Shown here piece by piece: positions 36,068 through 44,156 of a stretch of 64,000 bases of DNA; the stretch's first letter is position 1, and each line of letters begins with the position of its first letter. This stretch comes from an uncultured Bacilli bacterium. GTDB taxonomy: Bacteria > Bacillota_I > Bacilli_A > RF39 > UBA660. The notes beneath the pieces are model-generated. The model was not told the origin of the DNA. It searched no databases and saw only the letters and a program-made list of their open reading frames with translations. A program made the position numbers and the translations under genes. The stretch covers positions 310,001 through 374,000 of the forward strand of contig CAKOHR010000001.1 in NCBI GenBank assembly GCA_934085825.1, read 5' to 3'.

Positions 36068-37527
36068 TGACAGAATTTGGTATTGTAAAACTACATGAGA
36101 TGCTTAAAAATGGTGAAATTACTAGTAAAGATTTAATTAATGAATCTTTAAAAAAATCACATGATGTTAAAGAAAAATGCAATGCTTTTGTAACTATTAT
36201 GGATGATGCAAAAGAAGTGCCTGTTACTGATGATTTACTTTCTGGTATTCCTTATGGTATTAAAGATAATTATTCAACTAAAGATATATTATCAACTGGT
36301 TCATCTAATACTTTAAAAGATTATGTACCATTTTTTGATGCTACAGCTGTTGCTAATTTAAAAAAACATGGTGCTGTTGGAGTTAATAAAACTGCTTTAG
36401 ATGAATTTGGAATGGGTGGTACTGGTACAACTGCTCATACTGGAGTTATTCGTAATCCATGGGATACTAAAAGAATGTGTGCTGGTTCTTCAAGTGGTAG
36501 TGCTGCTGCTGTTGCTGCTGGAGTTTATCCTTATGCTTTAGGTAGTGATACTGGCGATTCAATTCGTAAGCCTGCTGCATTTTGCGGTATTGTTGGATAT
36601 AAACCTACTTATGGAATGATTTCTAGATATGGATTATTTCCTTTTGCTTCAAGCTTGGATACTTGTGGTGTTTTAACTAGAAGTGTTGAAGATGCTGCGA
36701 TTGTAGTAGATAGCATGAAGGGTATTGATAAAAATGATCAAACTAGTTGGGATTCAAGTAATATTCATCTTTATGATAGTTTGAATGGTGATGTAAAAGG
36801 TAAAAAAGTATTTTATATAAAAGAAATAACTGATTTAAGTAATTATCCAGATGCATCTAATGAATTAAAAGAACATTTAGAAAATTATTATAAAACTTTA
36901 GATTATTTAAAAGATTTAGGAGTTGAAGTCCATGAAGTATCAATAGATAAAATTTTACTAGAAGCTGTTGCAAGTGTATATGTTTGTTTGTCTTGTGCTG
37001 AAGCTACAAGTAATATGTCTAATTTAACAGGTATTATCTTTGGACCTCGTGGTGAAGGTGATCATGTTATGGATATGATGGAAGATCATCGTACGAAAGG
37101 TTTCTCTCCACTTATTAAAAGAAGATTTGTAATTGGTTCTTATGTTTTACAAAAAGAAAATCAAGAAAGATATTTCTTAAATGCTGCTAGAGTAAGAAGA
37201 CTTATTGTAAATAAATATAAGGAATTATTTAAAGAATATGATGCAGCTGTATTACCAGTTTCAACTGGGGTAGCTCCATATATTGATGGATCTAAAGATG
37301 AACTTGAAAAAAGTGATACTACTATTTTGGAAGAACATTTACAAATTGGTAACTTTGGTGGTTTCCCATCAATTACAATTCCAAATGGTATTATAGATAA
37401 TTTACCAGTTGGTATTAATATTACAGGTAATTGTTTTGATGATGCAAATGTTTTAAATATTGCTTATGCTTTAGAAAGTAAAATGAATTATAAAGGCATG
37501 ATTGCTGGAGGTAAAAATGAAATATAA
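36067..37527 (+). CDS. gatA: Asp/Glu-tRNA amidotransferase subunit A
   Basis: 486 residues, amidase-signature enzyme releasing ammonia from Gln. Catalytic triad: Lys in GIPYGIKDNYS (about 62), cis-Ser in AGSSSGSAAAVAAG (about 140) and nucleophile Ser in GSDTGDSIRKPAAF (about 165). The last motif has Asp in place of the second Gly of the common GSDTGGS; as far as I recall this occurs in other Firmicutes GatA. Overlaps gatB by 11 bp. Together with the T-box AspRS it should make Asn-tRNA, and probably Gln-tRNA. Confidence 0.95.
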   Translation: MTEFGIVKLHEMLKNGEITSKDLINESLKKSHDVKEKCNAFVTIMDDAKEVPVTDDLLSGIPYGIKDNYSTKDILSTGSSNTLKDYVPFFDATAVANLKKHGAVGVNKTALDEFGMGGTGTTAHTGVIRNPWDTKRMCAGSSSGSAAAVAAGVYPYALGSDTGDSIRKPAAFCGIVGYKPTYGMISRYGLFPFASSLDTCGVLTRSVEDAAIVVDSMKGIDKNDQTSWDSSNIHLYDSLNGDVKGKKVFYIKEITDLSNYPDASNELKEHLENYYKTLDYLKDLGVEVHEVSIDKILLEAVASVYVCLSCAEATSNMSNLTGIIFGPRGEGDHVMDMMEDHRTKGFSPLIKRRFVIGSYVLQKENQERYFLNAARVRRLIVNKYKELFKEYDAAVLPVSTGVAPYIDGSKDELEKSDTTILEEHLQIGNFGGFPSITIPNGIIDNLPVGINITGNCFDDANVLNIAYALESKMNYKGMIAGGKNEI

Positions 37528-38944
37528 AGTTGTAGTTGGACTAGAAATGCACTGTGAACTTAAGAGTAATTCAAAAGTTTTCTCAAGTGCAGAAAACTCA
37601 TATAATGAACTAGCTAATGCTAATGTTAGACCTGTTGATATGGCTTTTCCAGGAACACTTCCTGTTGTTAATAAAGAATGTGTTAGAAAAGCTTTACTTA
37701 TGAGTATGGTTTTAAATTGTAAACAACCAGAATATATGTATTTTGATCGTAAGAATTATTATTATCCAGACTTACCTAAAGGTTTTCAAATTACACAAAT
37801 GCATGATCCAGTTGGAATAGATGGTAATATTACAATTGAATGTGATGGTTATGAAAAAAATGTTCTTATACATGATATTCATCTTGAGGAAGATGCTGCA
37901 AGCTTAGATCATTATTTTGATACATCTTTAATAGATTATAATAGAGCAGGGGTACCACTTTTGGAACTTGTTACTGAACCTTGTCTTAGTTCTGCTGAAG
38001 AAGCTGTTGCTTTTCTAGAAACAATGCGTAGAATATACCAATATTGTGATGTTTCTGAAGCTGATACTAAAAAAGGACAAATTAGATGTGATGTTAACGT
38101 TTCTATTATGGATCCTGATGCTACTGAACTTGGTACTAAAGTAGAAATTAAGAATATTAACTCTTTCGGTAATGTTTATGATGCTATTATTTATGAAGTT
38201 AAAAGACAAAGTGAACTTAAAGATGCTGGAAGATATGATGAAGTTGTTCAAGAAACAAGAAGATTTGATGAAGAAACAGGTACAACTATTCATATGCGTA
38301 GTAAAGTTGATGCAATAGATTATAAATATTTTGTTGAACCAAATATTCCTAAGTATAAAATTGATAGAAAGTGGCTTGATGAAATAAGAAAAGATATTCC
38401 AATGCTACCTAGAGAAAGAAAAAATAAATATATTGATGAATATGGTTTATCAGAATATGATGCTAATATAATAATTAAAGAAAAAGATTATGCTGATTAT
38501 TTTGAAAAATGTATTAGTTTAGGTATGGATAAAAAACAAGCTGCTAACTGGTTAATAGTGCAAATAATTGCTTATTTAAATAAATATGAAATTGCACTTC
38601 AAGATTTCTATTTAACTCCAGAATATTTAAATCAAATAATATCTGAACTTGATAAAGGTACTATTTCATCTAAACAAGCTAAAGATATTTTCTTTAAGGC
38701 ATTAGAAAATGAAAAAGAACCTAAAAACTTTATTAGTAAAGAAAATAGTCAAATAAGTGATAAAGGAGAACTAGAAAGTATTATAAATACTGTACTTAGT
38801 AATAATCCTAGTCAAGTTGATGAATATAAATCTGGTAAAACTAATCTATTTGATTACTTTGTTGGTCAAGTAATGAAGGAAACTAGAGGAAAAGCTAATC
38901 CATCAATTACTAAAGAAATATTAAAAGACAAGCTAGATAACTAA
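37517..38944 (+). CDS. gatB: Asp/Glu-tRNA amidotransferase subunit B
   Basis: 475 residues, the kinase/tRNA-binding subunit. It starts KYKVVVGLEMHCELKSNSKVFSS and has YFDRKNYYYPDLPKGFQITQ, IHLEEDAAS, and DYNRAGVPLLELVTEP, then the C-terminal helical tail domain (YqeY-like, about 325-475) that contacts tRNA. ATG 37517 is set by GGAGG 5 nt upstream, inside gatA. The coding end lies within a terminator hairpin. Confidence 0.96.
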   Translation: MKYKVVVGLEMHCELKSNSKVFSSAENSYNELANANVRPVDMAFPGTLPVVNKECVRKALLMSMVLNCKQPEYMYFDRKNYYYPDLPKGFQITQMHDPVGIDGNITIECDGYEKNVLIHDIHLEEDAASLDHYFDTSLIDYNRAGVPLLELVTEPCLSSAEEAVAFLETMRRIYQYCDVSEADTKKGQIRCDVNVSIMDPDATELGTKVEIKNINSFGNVYDAIIYEVKRQSELKDAGRYDEVVQETRRFDEETGTTIHMRSKVDAIDYKYFVEPNIPKYKIDRKWLDEIRKDIPMLPRERKNKYIDEYGLSEYDANIIIKEKDYADYFEKCISLGMDKKQAANWLIVQIIAYLNKYEIALQDFYLTPEYLNQIISELDKGTISSKQAKDIFFKALENEKEPKNFISKENSQISDKGELESIINTVLSNNPSQVDEYKSGKTNLFDYFVGQVMKETRGKANPSITKEILKDKLDN

Positions 38945-38962
38945 CATTAGCTTGTCTTTTAC
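38923..38962. terminator. Bidirectional terminator between gatB and the Arc-like gene
   Basis: Perfect 13-bp stem, 38923-38935 with 38948-38960, A-rich on the left arm and T-rich on the right; it overlaps both coding ends. Confidence 0.85.
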
Positions 38963-39117
38963 TTATTTGTAATTAATTCTTTTTCTTTATTTATTGCCTC
39001 TTTAATTAAAAACTCTATTTCTTTATTAACACTTCTTGAATGCTTATCAGCAAGTTTCTTTAATTCTTCCATTAGCTCTTCATCAATCCTAAGTGGATAT
39101 GGATTAATAGTTTTCAT
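38959..39117 (-). CDS. Arc-like ribbon-helix-helix DNA-binding protein
   Basis: A 52-residue protein, easily missed. It reads MKTINPYPLRIDEELMEELK, then KLADKHSRSVNKEIEFLIKE and AINKEKELITNK. The beta strand NPYPLRI, helix A and then the RSVNKEIEFLIKEAI helix closely parallel P22 Arc (PQFNLRW to RSVNSEIYQRVMESF). AAGGATG precedes the ATG. It is divergent from the surface gene at 39307. The 190-bp space between them holds two copies of a GATATCA-N-TTTGATA element. Most likely a repressor of that promoter and, by shared sequence, of the two large surface genes. Family assignment is by eye. Confidence 0.8.
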   Translation of the reverse strand: MKTINPYPLRIDEELMEELKKLADKHSRSVNKEIEFLIKEAINKEKELITNK

Positions 39118-39146
39118 TTTATATCACATCCTTTTCATATTTAAAT

Positions 39147-39162
39147 GATATCAATTTGATAC
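39147..39162. promoter_or_regulatory. Candidate operator, copy 1
   Basis: GATATCAATTTGATAC. It repeats at 39184-39199 with two base changes, 37 bp away, between the Arc-like gene and the surface gene. Dimer-pair sites of this spacing are common for ribbon-helix-helix regulators. Confidence 0.55.
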
Positions 39163-39183
39163 AATTTTTACTAGTAATCAAAT

Positions 39184-39205
39184 TGATATCATTTTGATAT
39201 TTACA
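39184..39205. promoter_or_regulatory. Candidate operator, copy 2, overlapping shared block A
   Basis: GATATCATTTTGATATTTACA. Bases 39187-39205 match the blocks at 7999-8017 and 11018-11036 at 18 of 19 positions. Block B at 39240-39269 (ending TGACAAATTTTTT) is shared with 8052-8081 and 11071-11100. Confidence 0.6.
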
Positions 39206-39306
39206 CATCTGAAATTTTATATTAGAATTAAAATGAAAAATAGATTATACAGAATGTGACAAATTTTTTTCGCATCAGATGTTAAGATAGTAAAAAGGAT
39301 GGTAAT

Positions 39307-39714
39307 ATGAAAAATCATATAAAAATATTAGGAATAATAGGAATTGTACTCGTTTCAGGAATTAGTTTTATTGCAGAAAAAAGCAGTAAGACCGAAAAGA
39401 AAAAAATTTATTCAAATAAAATTGCCATGATGCTAGAAACTGGTTTAGGTACAGGCACATATGAAATGACAACAAGAGATAGTTGGCCAACAGATGGATA
39501 TACATTTAATTCAACGCTTTCAAAATGTCAAAATGTTGGAGAAGTATCTTGGGATGATACAAATAAAAAAGTTTTAATGAGTGGCAATACAGCAGATAAA
39601 TGTTATGTTTATTTTGATAAATTTAATGAATTTTATTATTCTGGTATTAAATATAGTGCTCCATATGGTTATAAAATATCTGATTGGCTAAAAAGTGAAT
39701 ATTCTAGTTCGTAA
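39307..39714 (+). CDS. Short surface-protein family member
   Basis: 135 residues. N-terminal anchor (about 5-22), then AMMLETGLGTGTYEMTTRDSWPTDGYTFNSTLSKCQ to DKCYVYFDK, strongly similar to residues 50-115 of the twin proteins at 8122 and 11141. It ends soon after (YSAPYGYKISDWLKSEYSSS) and lacks the whole lectin-like region. It may be truncated or a natural short form. Same ribosome site AAAAAGGATGGTAAT and the same upstream blocks. The Arc-like regulator gene is its divergent neighbour. Confidence 0.8.
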   Translation: MKNHIKILGIIGIVLVSGISFIAEKSSKTEKKKIYSNKIAMMLETGLGTGTYEMTTRDSWPTDGYTFNSTLSKCQNVGEVSWDDTNKKVLMSGNTADKCYVYFDKFNEFYYSGIKYSAPYGYKISDWLKSEYSSS

Positions 39715-39803
39715 TTATAAATAGTGTATATTGTGAAAAAATATCTACTGTCTATTTATTAAATTTGTGTTTTGTGTTATTATATTAGTGATAGGTGATT
39801 AGA

Positions 39804-40250
39804 ATGAAAAAGAAAATATTAATTGGAGTATTAGTTATAGTTGTTGTTGGAGTATCTATGTTTCTTGGTATAACTGCTGCGGGTTTTTTTAATAAACCTA
39901 CGGCTGTTGCTAACGGAATTATCGTGTCTAAAGGAGAATATGAAAGTAAATTACTTACAAACTATGATGATTATACTAAGTTGATGACTGAATATAATAC
40001 TAGTGATTTTACAGTACTTACTAATAATAGTTTTGAAAATAGTGATTATATTGTAACTTTTATTAAATATAAAAGCGATTTAGAAATTAAAAATATTAAT
40101 TTGGAAGTTACTGATGATGGTGTTAAAATAATATACGATGTAAATAAAGAAATCAAAAATAGTAATAAATATTTGATGTATTTTATACCAATAGAAAAAG
40201 GTTTGTTAAATAAATTAAATATAAAAGAACAAGTTTTTAATGAAACATAA
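39804..40250 (+). CDS. Hypothetical membrane-anchored protein
   Basis: 148 residues with one N-terminal hydrophobic segment (about 4-25, ILIGVLVIVVVGVSMFLGITAAGFF) and a small, probably extracytoplasmic beta-rich domain (FENSDYIVTFIKYKSDLEIKNINLEV). No recognised family. ATG 39804 follows AGGTG; an in-frame GTG 9 nt earlier overlaps that site. The gene ends at a hairpin terminator. Confidence 0.65.
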   Translation: MKKKILIGVLVIVVVGVSMFLGITAAGFFNKPTAVANGIIVSKGEYESKLLTNYDDYTKLMTEYNTSDFTVLTNNSFENSDYIVTFIKYKSDLEIKNINLEVTDDGVKIIYDVNKEIKNSNKYLMYFIPIEKGLLNKLNIKEQVFNET

Positions 40251-40298
40251 ATGTGAAACAAAATAGTAATTATAGCTAAAAATGTTTCACATTTTTAC
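40250..40298 (+). terminator. Hairpin with TGTGAAACA/TGTTTCACA arms
   Basis: Perfect 11-bp stem, 40250-40260 with 40283-40293, then a T-rich run. The right arm AATGTTTCACATT recurs exactly at 40349-40361, so it could also be a protein-binding element. Confidence 0.6.
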
Positions 40299-40466
40299 TT
40301 TTTATGATAGAATGTAAATGTAATATAATAATGAAGAAAAGAGAAGTAAATGTTTCACATTGGAAGGATAAAATAATTGTGAAAAAAATTATAAAAGAAA
40401 AATCTTATATAGAAATATAATAATTTCTGTGATATAATTTAGGTATAGTAAAGGGATGTGTGATAT

Positions 40467-42332
40467 ATGTTTGGTAAAATATTATATATTGGTGAGTCTG
40501 AAGCTCATGTAGAAAATTTAATTAAAGATGCTAATAGTGCAGATTTAATGAATGTTAACGTTATATTTGAAGATAGTAAAGGAACTATTCTTGGAGAAGT
40601 CGAAGAATTAAATGAAAATATAATTAAAATTAGATTTTTAGGTGAATATATTAATGGTAAGTATGTTAATGGGGTACTTAGGAAGCCTTTATTAAATTCT
40701 AAAATAAGAATGATTAATAAAGATGAACTTACTGAACTTGTGGGTGTATATAATGCTTCAAGTTTTGTCTTGGGGGAAAGTGCTATTTATAAAGGATTTA
40801 ATATTCATCCAAGCATAAATAGTTTATTTTCTAATCATTTAGCTATATTTGGTAATAGTGGTTCTGGTAAATCATGTGGTGTTGCTAGAATAGTGCAAAA
40901 TTTATTTTCAAGTATGTATCAAGTACAATACAATGCTAATATTTTTATATTTGATGCTTTTGGAGAATATAAGAATGCTTTTGGAAAATTAAATGAAATA
41001 AATAATAACTATTCATATAAGTTTATAACAAGTAATCCTGTGGATGCTAGTGATAATTTATTACAAATACCTGTTAGTTTACTAACTTTAGATGATATGG
41101 CACTTTTACTTCAAGCTGATAAACATGCCCAACTTCCTATTATAGAAAATACTATTAAACTCGCTAAAATATTTGCAACAAATAGTGATGAAGCAAAAAA
41201 TTATAAAAATCATTTGATTGCTAAATCTTTACTTGCAGTACTTTTTAGTAATGAAACTATATCAAGTAAGAAAAATGAAATATTTACGATACTTGAGGTA
41301 TGTAATACACCTGAATTTAACTTTGATAGCGTTATACCAGGACTTGGTTATACAAGAACTTTAAGTGAATGTTTTGAAATTGATTCTAATGGTAATTTTG
41401 GTGAATCTGTTTTAATAACTAATTATATTTTAAGTAAAATTAATGATGAACTTGATAGTATCAAAGCTCCGAGTGAAGCAAGTTATAGTTTAAAAGATTT
41501 TGCTAAAGCAATGGAATTTACTTTGATAAGTGAAGGATTTCAACATAATCAAAATTTACATGATGATGCTGTAATTCTTAGAGTAAGACTTAATACTATT
41601 ATAAATAGTAAGGTTGGAACATTTTTTATTAAAGAATATATGCCAATTGAAGAGTTTGTGGAAAGTTTAATTGATAATGGTGGTAAAAAAGCCCAAATAA
41701 TAAATATAAATCTTGAAGATGTAGATGATATATATGCTAAAGTAATTGTTAAGATATTTTCTAAGATGTTATTTGATTTTTCTAAAGCTAGTAAGAAAAG
41801 AGCAGCAATGCCATTTCATTTATTCTTAGAAGAAGCACATAGATATATTCAAAAAGATAATGATACATTCTTACTTGGTTATAATATATTTGATAGAATT
41901 GCAAAAGAAGGACGTAAATATGGTGTTATACTTGATATAATAAGTCAAAGACCTGTAGAAATAAGTGATACTGTTATAGCTCAATGTAATAATTTTCTTA
42001 TCTTTAAAATGACGCACCCACTTGATATAAAATATATCGGGGAAATGCTTCCAAACATTAGTCAGGATATTTTGGATAAACAAAAGATACTTCAACCAGG
42101 TATGTGTGTATGTTTCGGGGCAGCTTTTAAAGTACCGATGATTGTTAAACTTGAAATGCCAAATCCAATGCCTTATAGTAGTAACTGTGATGTTAGTGGA
42201 TGTTGGAAAATGTCTGATGATAATAATATTACTTTAAATAATAGAAAAATAAGAACTGATGAAAAAATAGATAATGATTTTAACTTGGAAATTGGTGATT
42301 TAACCACACAAGATGCTGAATATTTTGCATAA
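40467..42332 (+). CDS. HerA-like hexameric ATPase (HAS-barrel plus DUF87)
   Basis: 621 residues. N-terminal HAS-barrel (about 1-95, beta-rich, FGKILYIGESEAHVE) precedes a FtsK/HerA ATPase core with Walker A GNSGSGKSCG (about 129-138), Walker B-like IFIFDAFGEYKN (about 163) and FHLFLEEAHRYI (about 450), and an arginine-finger region GRKYGVILDIISQRPVEIS. HerA-type ATPases translocate DNA; in archaea they work with NurA, and bacterial copies appear in repair or defence loci. No nuclease partner is adjacent here, so the role is open. AAGGGATG ribosome site. Confidence 0.88.
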   Translation: MFGKILYIGESEAHVENLIKDANSADLMNVNVIFEDSKGTILGEVEELNENIIKIRFLGEYINGKYVNGVLRKPLLNSKIRMINKDELTELVGVYNASSFVLGESAIYKGFNIHPSINSLFSNHLAIFGNSGSGKSCGVARIVQNLFSSMYQVQYNANIFIFDAFGEYKNAFGKLNEINNNYSYKFITSNPVDASDNLLQIPVSLLTLDDMALLLQADKHAQLPIIENTIKLAKIFATNSDEAKNYKNHLIAKSLLAVLFSNETISSKKNEIFTILEVCNTPEFNFDSVIPGLGYTRTLSECFEIDSNGNFGESVLITNYILSKINDELDSIKAPSEASYSLKDFAKAMEFTLISEGFQHNQNLHDDAVILRVRLNTIINSKVGTFFIKEYMPIEEFVESLIDNGGKKAQIININLEDVDDIYAKVIVKIFSKMLFDFSKASKKRAAMPFHLFLEEAHRYIQKDNDTFLLGYNIFDRIAKEGRKYGVILDIISQRPVEISDTVIAQCNNFLIFKMTHPLDIKYIGEMLPNISQDILDKQKILQPGMCVCFGAAFKVPMIVKLEMPNPMPYSSNCDVSGCWKMSDDNNITLNNRKIRTDEKIDNDFNLEIGDLTTQDAEYFA

Positions 42333-42345
42333 ATTAATAATGAGG

Positions 42346-42370
42346 GCTACATTAGATATGTGGCTTTTTG
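42346..42370 (+). terminator. Terminator after the HerA-like gene
   Basis: Stem GCTACAT (42346-42352) with ATGTGGC (42358-42364), one G-U pair, then TTTTT. Confidence 0.75.
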
Positions 42371-42380
42371 TATTGAAAAT

Positions 42381-42409
42381 TTGCATTTTAGTGTAATTTA
42401 TGATATAAT
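42381..42409 (+). promoter_or_regulatory. Promoter of the glucosaminidase gene
   Basis: TTGCAT at 42381-42386, 17-nt spacer, TATAAT at 42404-42409; 37 bp before the ATG. Confidence 0.7.
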
Positions 42410-42446
42410 ACTTTGCGTAATATTTAAAAGGAGAGTATTTAAATAT

Positions 42447-43244
42447 ATGAAAGATTATGTGCAGGCCAATAGAAGAAAGATATTGATTTTTATTGGGGTA
42501 TTAATTGGTGTAGTTATGTTACTTGTACCAATTAACACAAAACATTATGAAGTAGAATATACGGTTAGTCCAAAGACTACACTTGAAACGATGAAAGAGG
42601 TTACTGTTGATGATAAAATAGATATTATGCTAAATGAAAAAATAAATTCAATTAAGTTCTTTGCAAATACGTTCTTAATAGATGAAAATGTTTTGATAGC
42701 TAAATTAAAGATTGATTATGAATCTTTAGGATATCTAGATAATGGCGATAATTTTGATAGTATATTACTTAATTATTTGCTAAGACTTGAATCAACTGAA
42801 AGTTCATTATTTAAAAATGTAAGAGTATCTAATGTGATGAGTAAAGATTATATTGTTAAAGTATTAAAGTACTTTAGTAATATGTTTGGTAATGTTGATT
42901 TTGGTATAGCAGCTGGTATAGCTCAGATTGAATCAGGTTTTACAGCACCATTTATGTTAAGCAGAAATAATATTTATGGTGGTATGTCTGGCGGAGGCCT
43001 AATTGGTTATAAAACAATTGAATATGGAGTATTAAGGTATATTTTACTTTTAAGTGAAGGATACTTTGGTAAAGGTCTTACAACTGTTGAATCTATAGGT
43101 ATAGTATTTAATCCAACTGTGAATGAAAATGGAGTTAAAATTGCAAAACCAATATGGGTTTATAATGTTACTAATGCTATGCAAGAATTTGCTAATGTTT
43201 CAGATGTTGACACAACAATGTTAATTAGTCTTAAAAATTCTTAA
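42447..43244 (+). CDS. Membrane-anchored glucosaminidase-type peptidoglycan hydrolase
   Basis: 265 residues: N-terminal anchor (about 11-29), linker, and a C-terminal lysozyme-fold domain, FGIAAGIAQIESGFTAPFMLSRNNIYGGMSGGG. The Glu in QIESG is the expected catalytic acid of the GH73-like (FlgJ/LytG-type) glucosaminidase family. It would cut glycan strands of peptidoglycan near the membrane. ATG 42447 is chosen because AAAAGGAG precedes it and the promoter lies just upstream; the frame is open earlier without support. Confidence 0.8.
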   Translation: MKDYVQANRRKILIFIGVLIGVVMLLVPINTKHYEVEYTVSPKTTLETMKEVTVDDKIDIMLNEKINSIKFFANTFLIDENVLIAKLKIDYESLGYLDNGDNFDSILLNYLLRLESTESSLFKNVRVSNVMSKDYIVKVLKYFSNMFGNVDFGIAAGIAQIESGFTAPFMLSRNNIYGGMSGGGLIGYKTIEYGVLRYILLLSEGYFGKGLTTVESIGIVFNPTVNENGVKIAKPIWVYNVTNAMQEFANVSDVDTTMLISLKNS

Positions 43245-43249
43245 AAGTA

Positions 43250-43278
43250 TTGGCAAATTTAAAATAATCTGATATAAT
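43250..43278 (+). promoter_or_regulatory. Promoter of the non-coding RNA upstream of tcdA
   Basis: TTGGCA at 43250-43255, 17-nt spacer, TATAAT at 43273-43278. Confidence 0.7.
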
Positions 43279-43284
43279 AATAGT

Positions 43285-43436
43285 ACCTGAAGGGTAAATG
43301 TCTATGTCTATATAAAACCGACTAGATAGATGATAAGGGAATCTAATTGAATTATGGTGTAGAAGACTTAACCATTAAGTGAGTAAGGATCCTAAAATAG
43401 TTCATGTGATGCCCACCTCGCGGAGAGCGGGTTTTT
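43285..43436 (+). ncRNA. Candidate structured RNA (6S-like by position) or tcdA leader
   Basis: About 150 nt between a good promoter and a GC-rich hairpin (43412-43431) with five T residues. Internal hairpins are visible: TCTAT/ATAGA (about 43308-43336) and a perfect ACTTAA-CCA-TTAAGT (about 43364-43378). No credible ribosome site or conserved reading frame occurs. In Bacillus subtilis the 6S RNA gene bsrA lies beside the tcdA homologue yrvM and aspS (recalled), so 6S RNA is the first candidate. I could not fit the full 6S rod by hand. A cis-acting leader of tcdA is the alternative. Confidence 0.45.
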
Positions 43437-43477
43437 ATCAATGCAAGACACCTTTGGGTTTTATTTTGGAGGAATTT

Positions 43478-44146
43478 ATGTTTGAGAGATTAGAACTTTT
43501 AATTGGCAAAGATGCTTTAGATAAAATAAGTAAAGTTAATATTCTACTTGTTGGAGTTGGTGGAGTAGGTGGAACCTGTTTGGAAGCTTTAGTTAGAAGT
43601 GGTGTTCAAAATATCACTATTATAGATGGCGATGATTTCCAAGTTAGTAACTTAAATAGGCAGATACTAGCTACTAAGGATGATATAGACAAACCTAAAG
43701 TAGAAGTAGCAATAAAGAGAATGTTAAGGATAAATGATAAATTAAATATTCATGGTAAAAAGCTTTATTTGAATGAAGAAAATATAAATACTTTAGATAA
43801 TTTTGACTTTATAATAGATGCTTGTGATGACGTTAAAGCTAAACTTGGGTTAATTAAATATGCTGAGGAAAATAACATACACATTATTAGCTCCATGGGT
43901 ACTGGGAAAAGACTTAATCCTAGTAACGTAATAATAACTAGACTTGATAAAACAAGTAATGATCCTTTAGCTAAGAAAATGAGATATGAGGCTAGAAGGT
44001 TAGGCTTAAATTTAAAAGTATCTGTTGTGTGTTCAAAAGAAGATCCTATAAGTAAAGATAAAATTGTTGCATCAAGTATTTTTGTACCATCAACTGCAGG
44101 ACTTACAATTGCTCATTATATTATAGAAAAAGTAATCAATTCATGA
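43478..44146 (+). CDS. tcdA: ThiF/E1-like tRNA threonylcarbamoyladenosine dehydratase
   Basis: 222 residues. ATP-binding GVGGVGG (about 26-32), IDGDDFQVSNLNRQILAT and FIIDACDDVKAKL are the TcdA (CsdL/YrvM) signatures. The enzyme cyclises t6A37 to ct6A in ANN-decoding tRNAs. ATG 43478 follows GGAGGAATTT; the open frame upstream covers the RNA candidate and lacks coding character. Its TGA stop lies within a short hairpin. Next to gpsA and rarA (yrvN), matching Bacilli synteny. Confidence 0.9.
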   Translation: MFERLELLIGKDALDKISKVNILLVGVGGVGGTCLEALVRSGVQNITIIDGDDFQVSNLNRQILATKDDIDKPKVEVAIKRMLRINDKLNIHGKKLYLNEENINTLDNFDFIIDACDDVKAKLGLIKYAEENNIHIISSMGTGKRLNPSNVIITRLDKTSNDPLAKKMRYEARRLGLNLKVSVVCSKEDPISKDKIVASSIFVPSTAGLTIAHYIIEKVINS

Positions 44147-44156
44147 TTACTTTTTT
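44132..44156 (+). terminator. Terminator of tcdA
   Basis: GTAATCA (44132-44138) with TGATTAC (44144-44150), then six T; it includes the tcdA stop and overlaps the gpsA 3' end. Confidence 0.7.
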
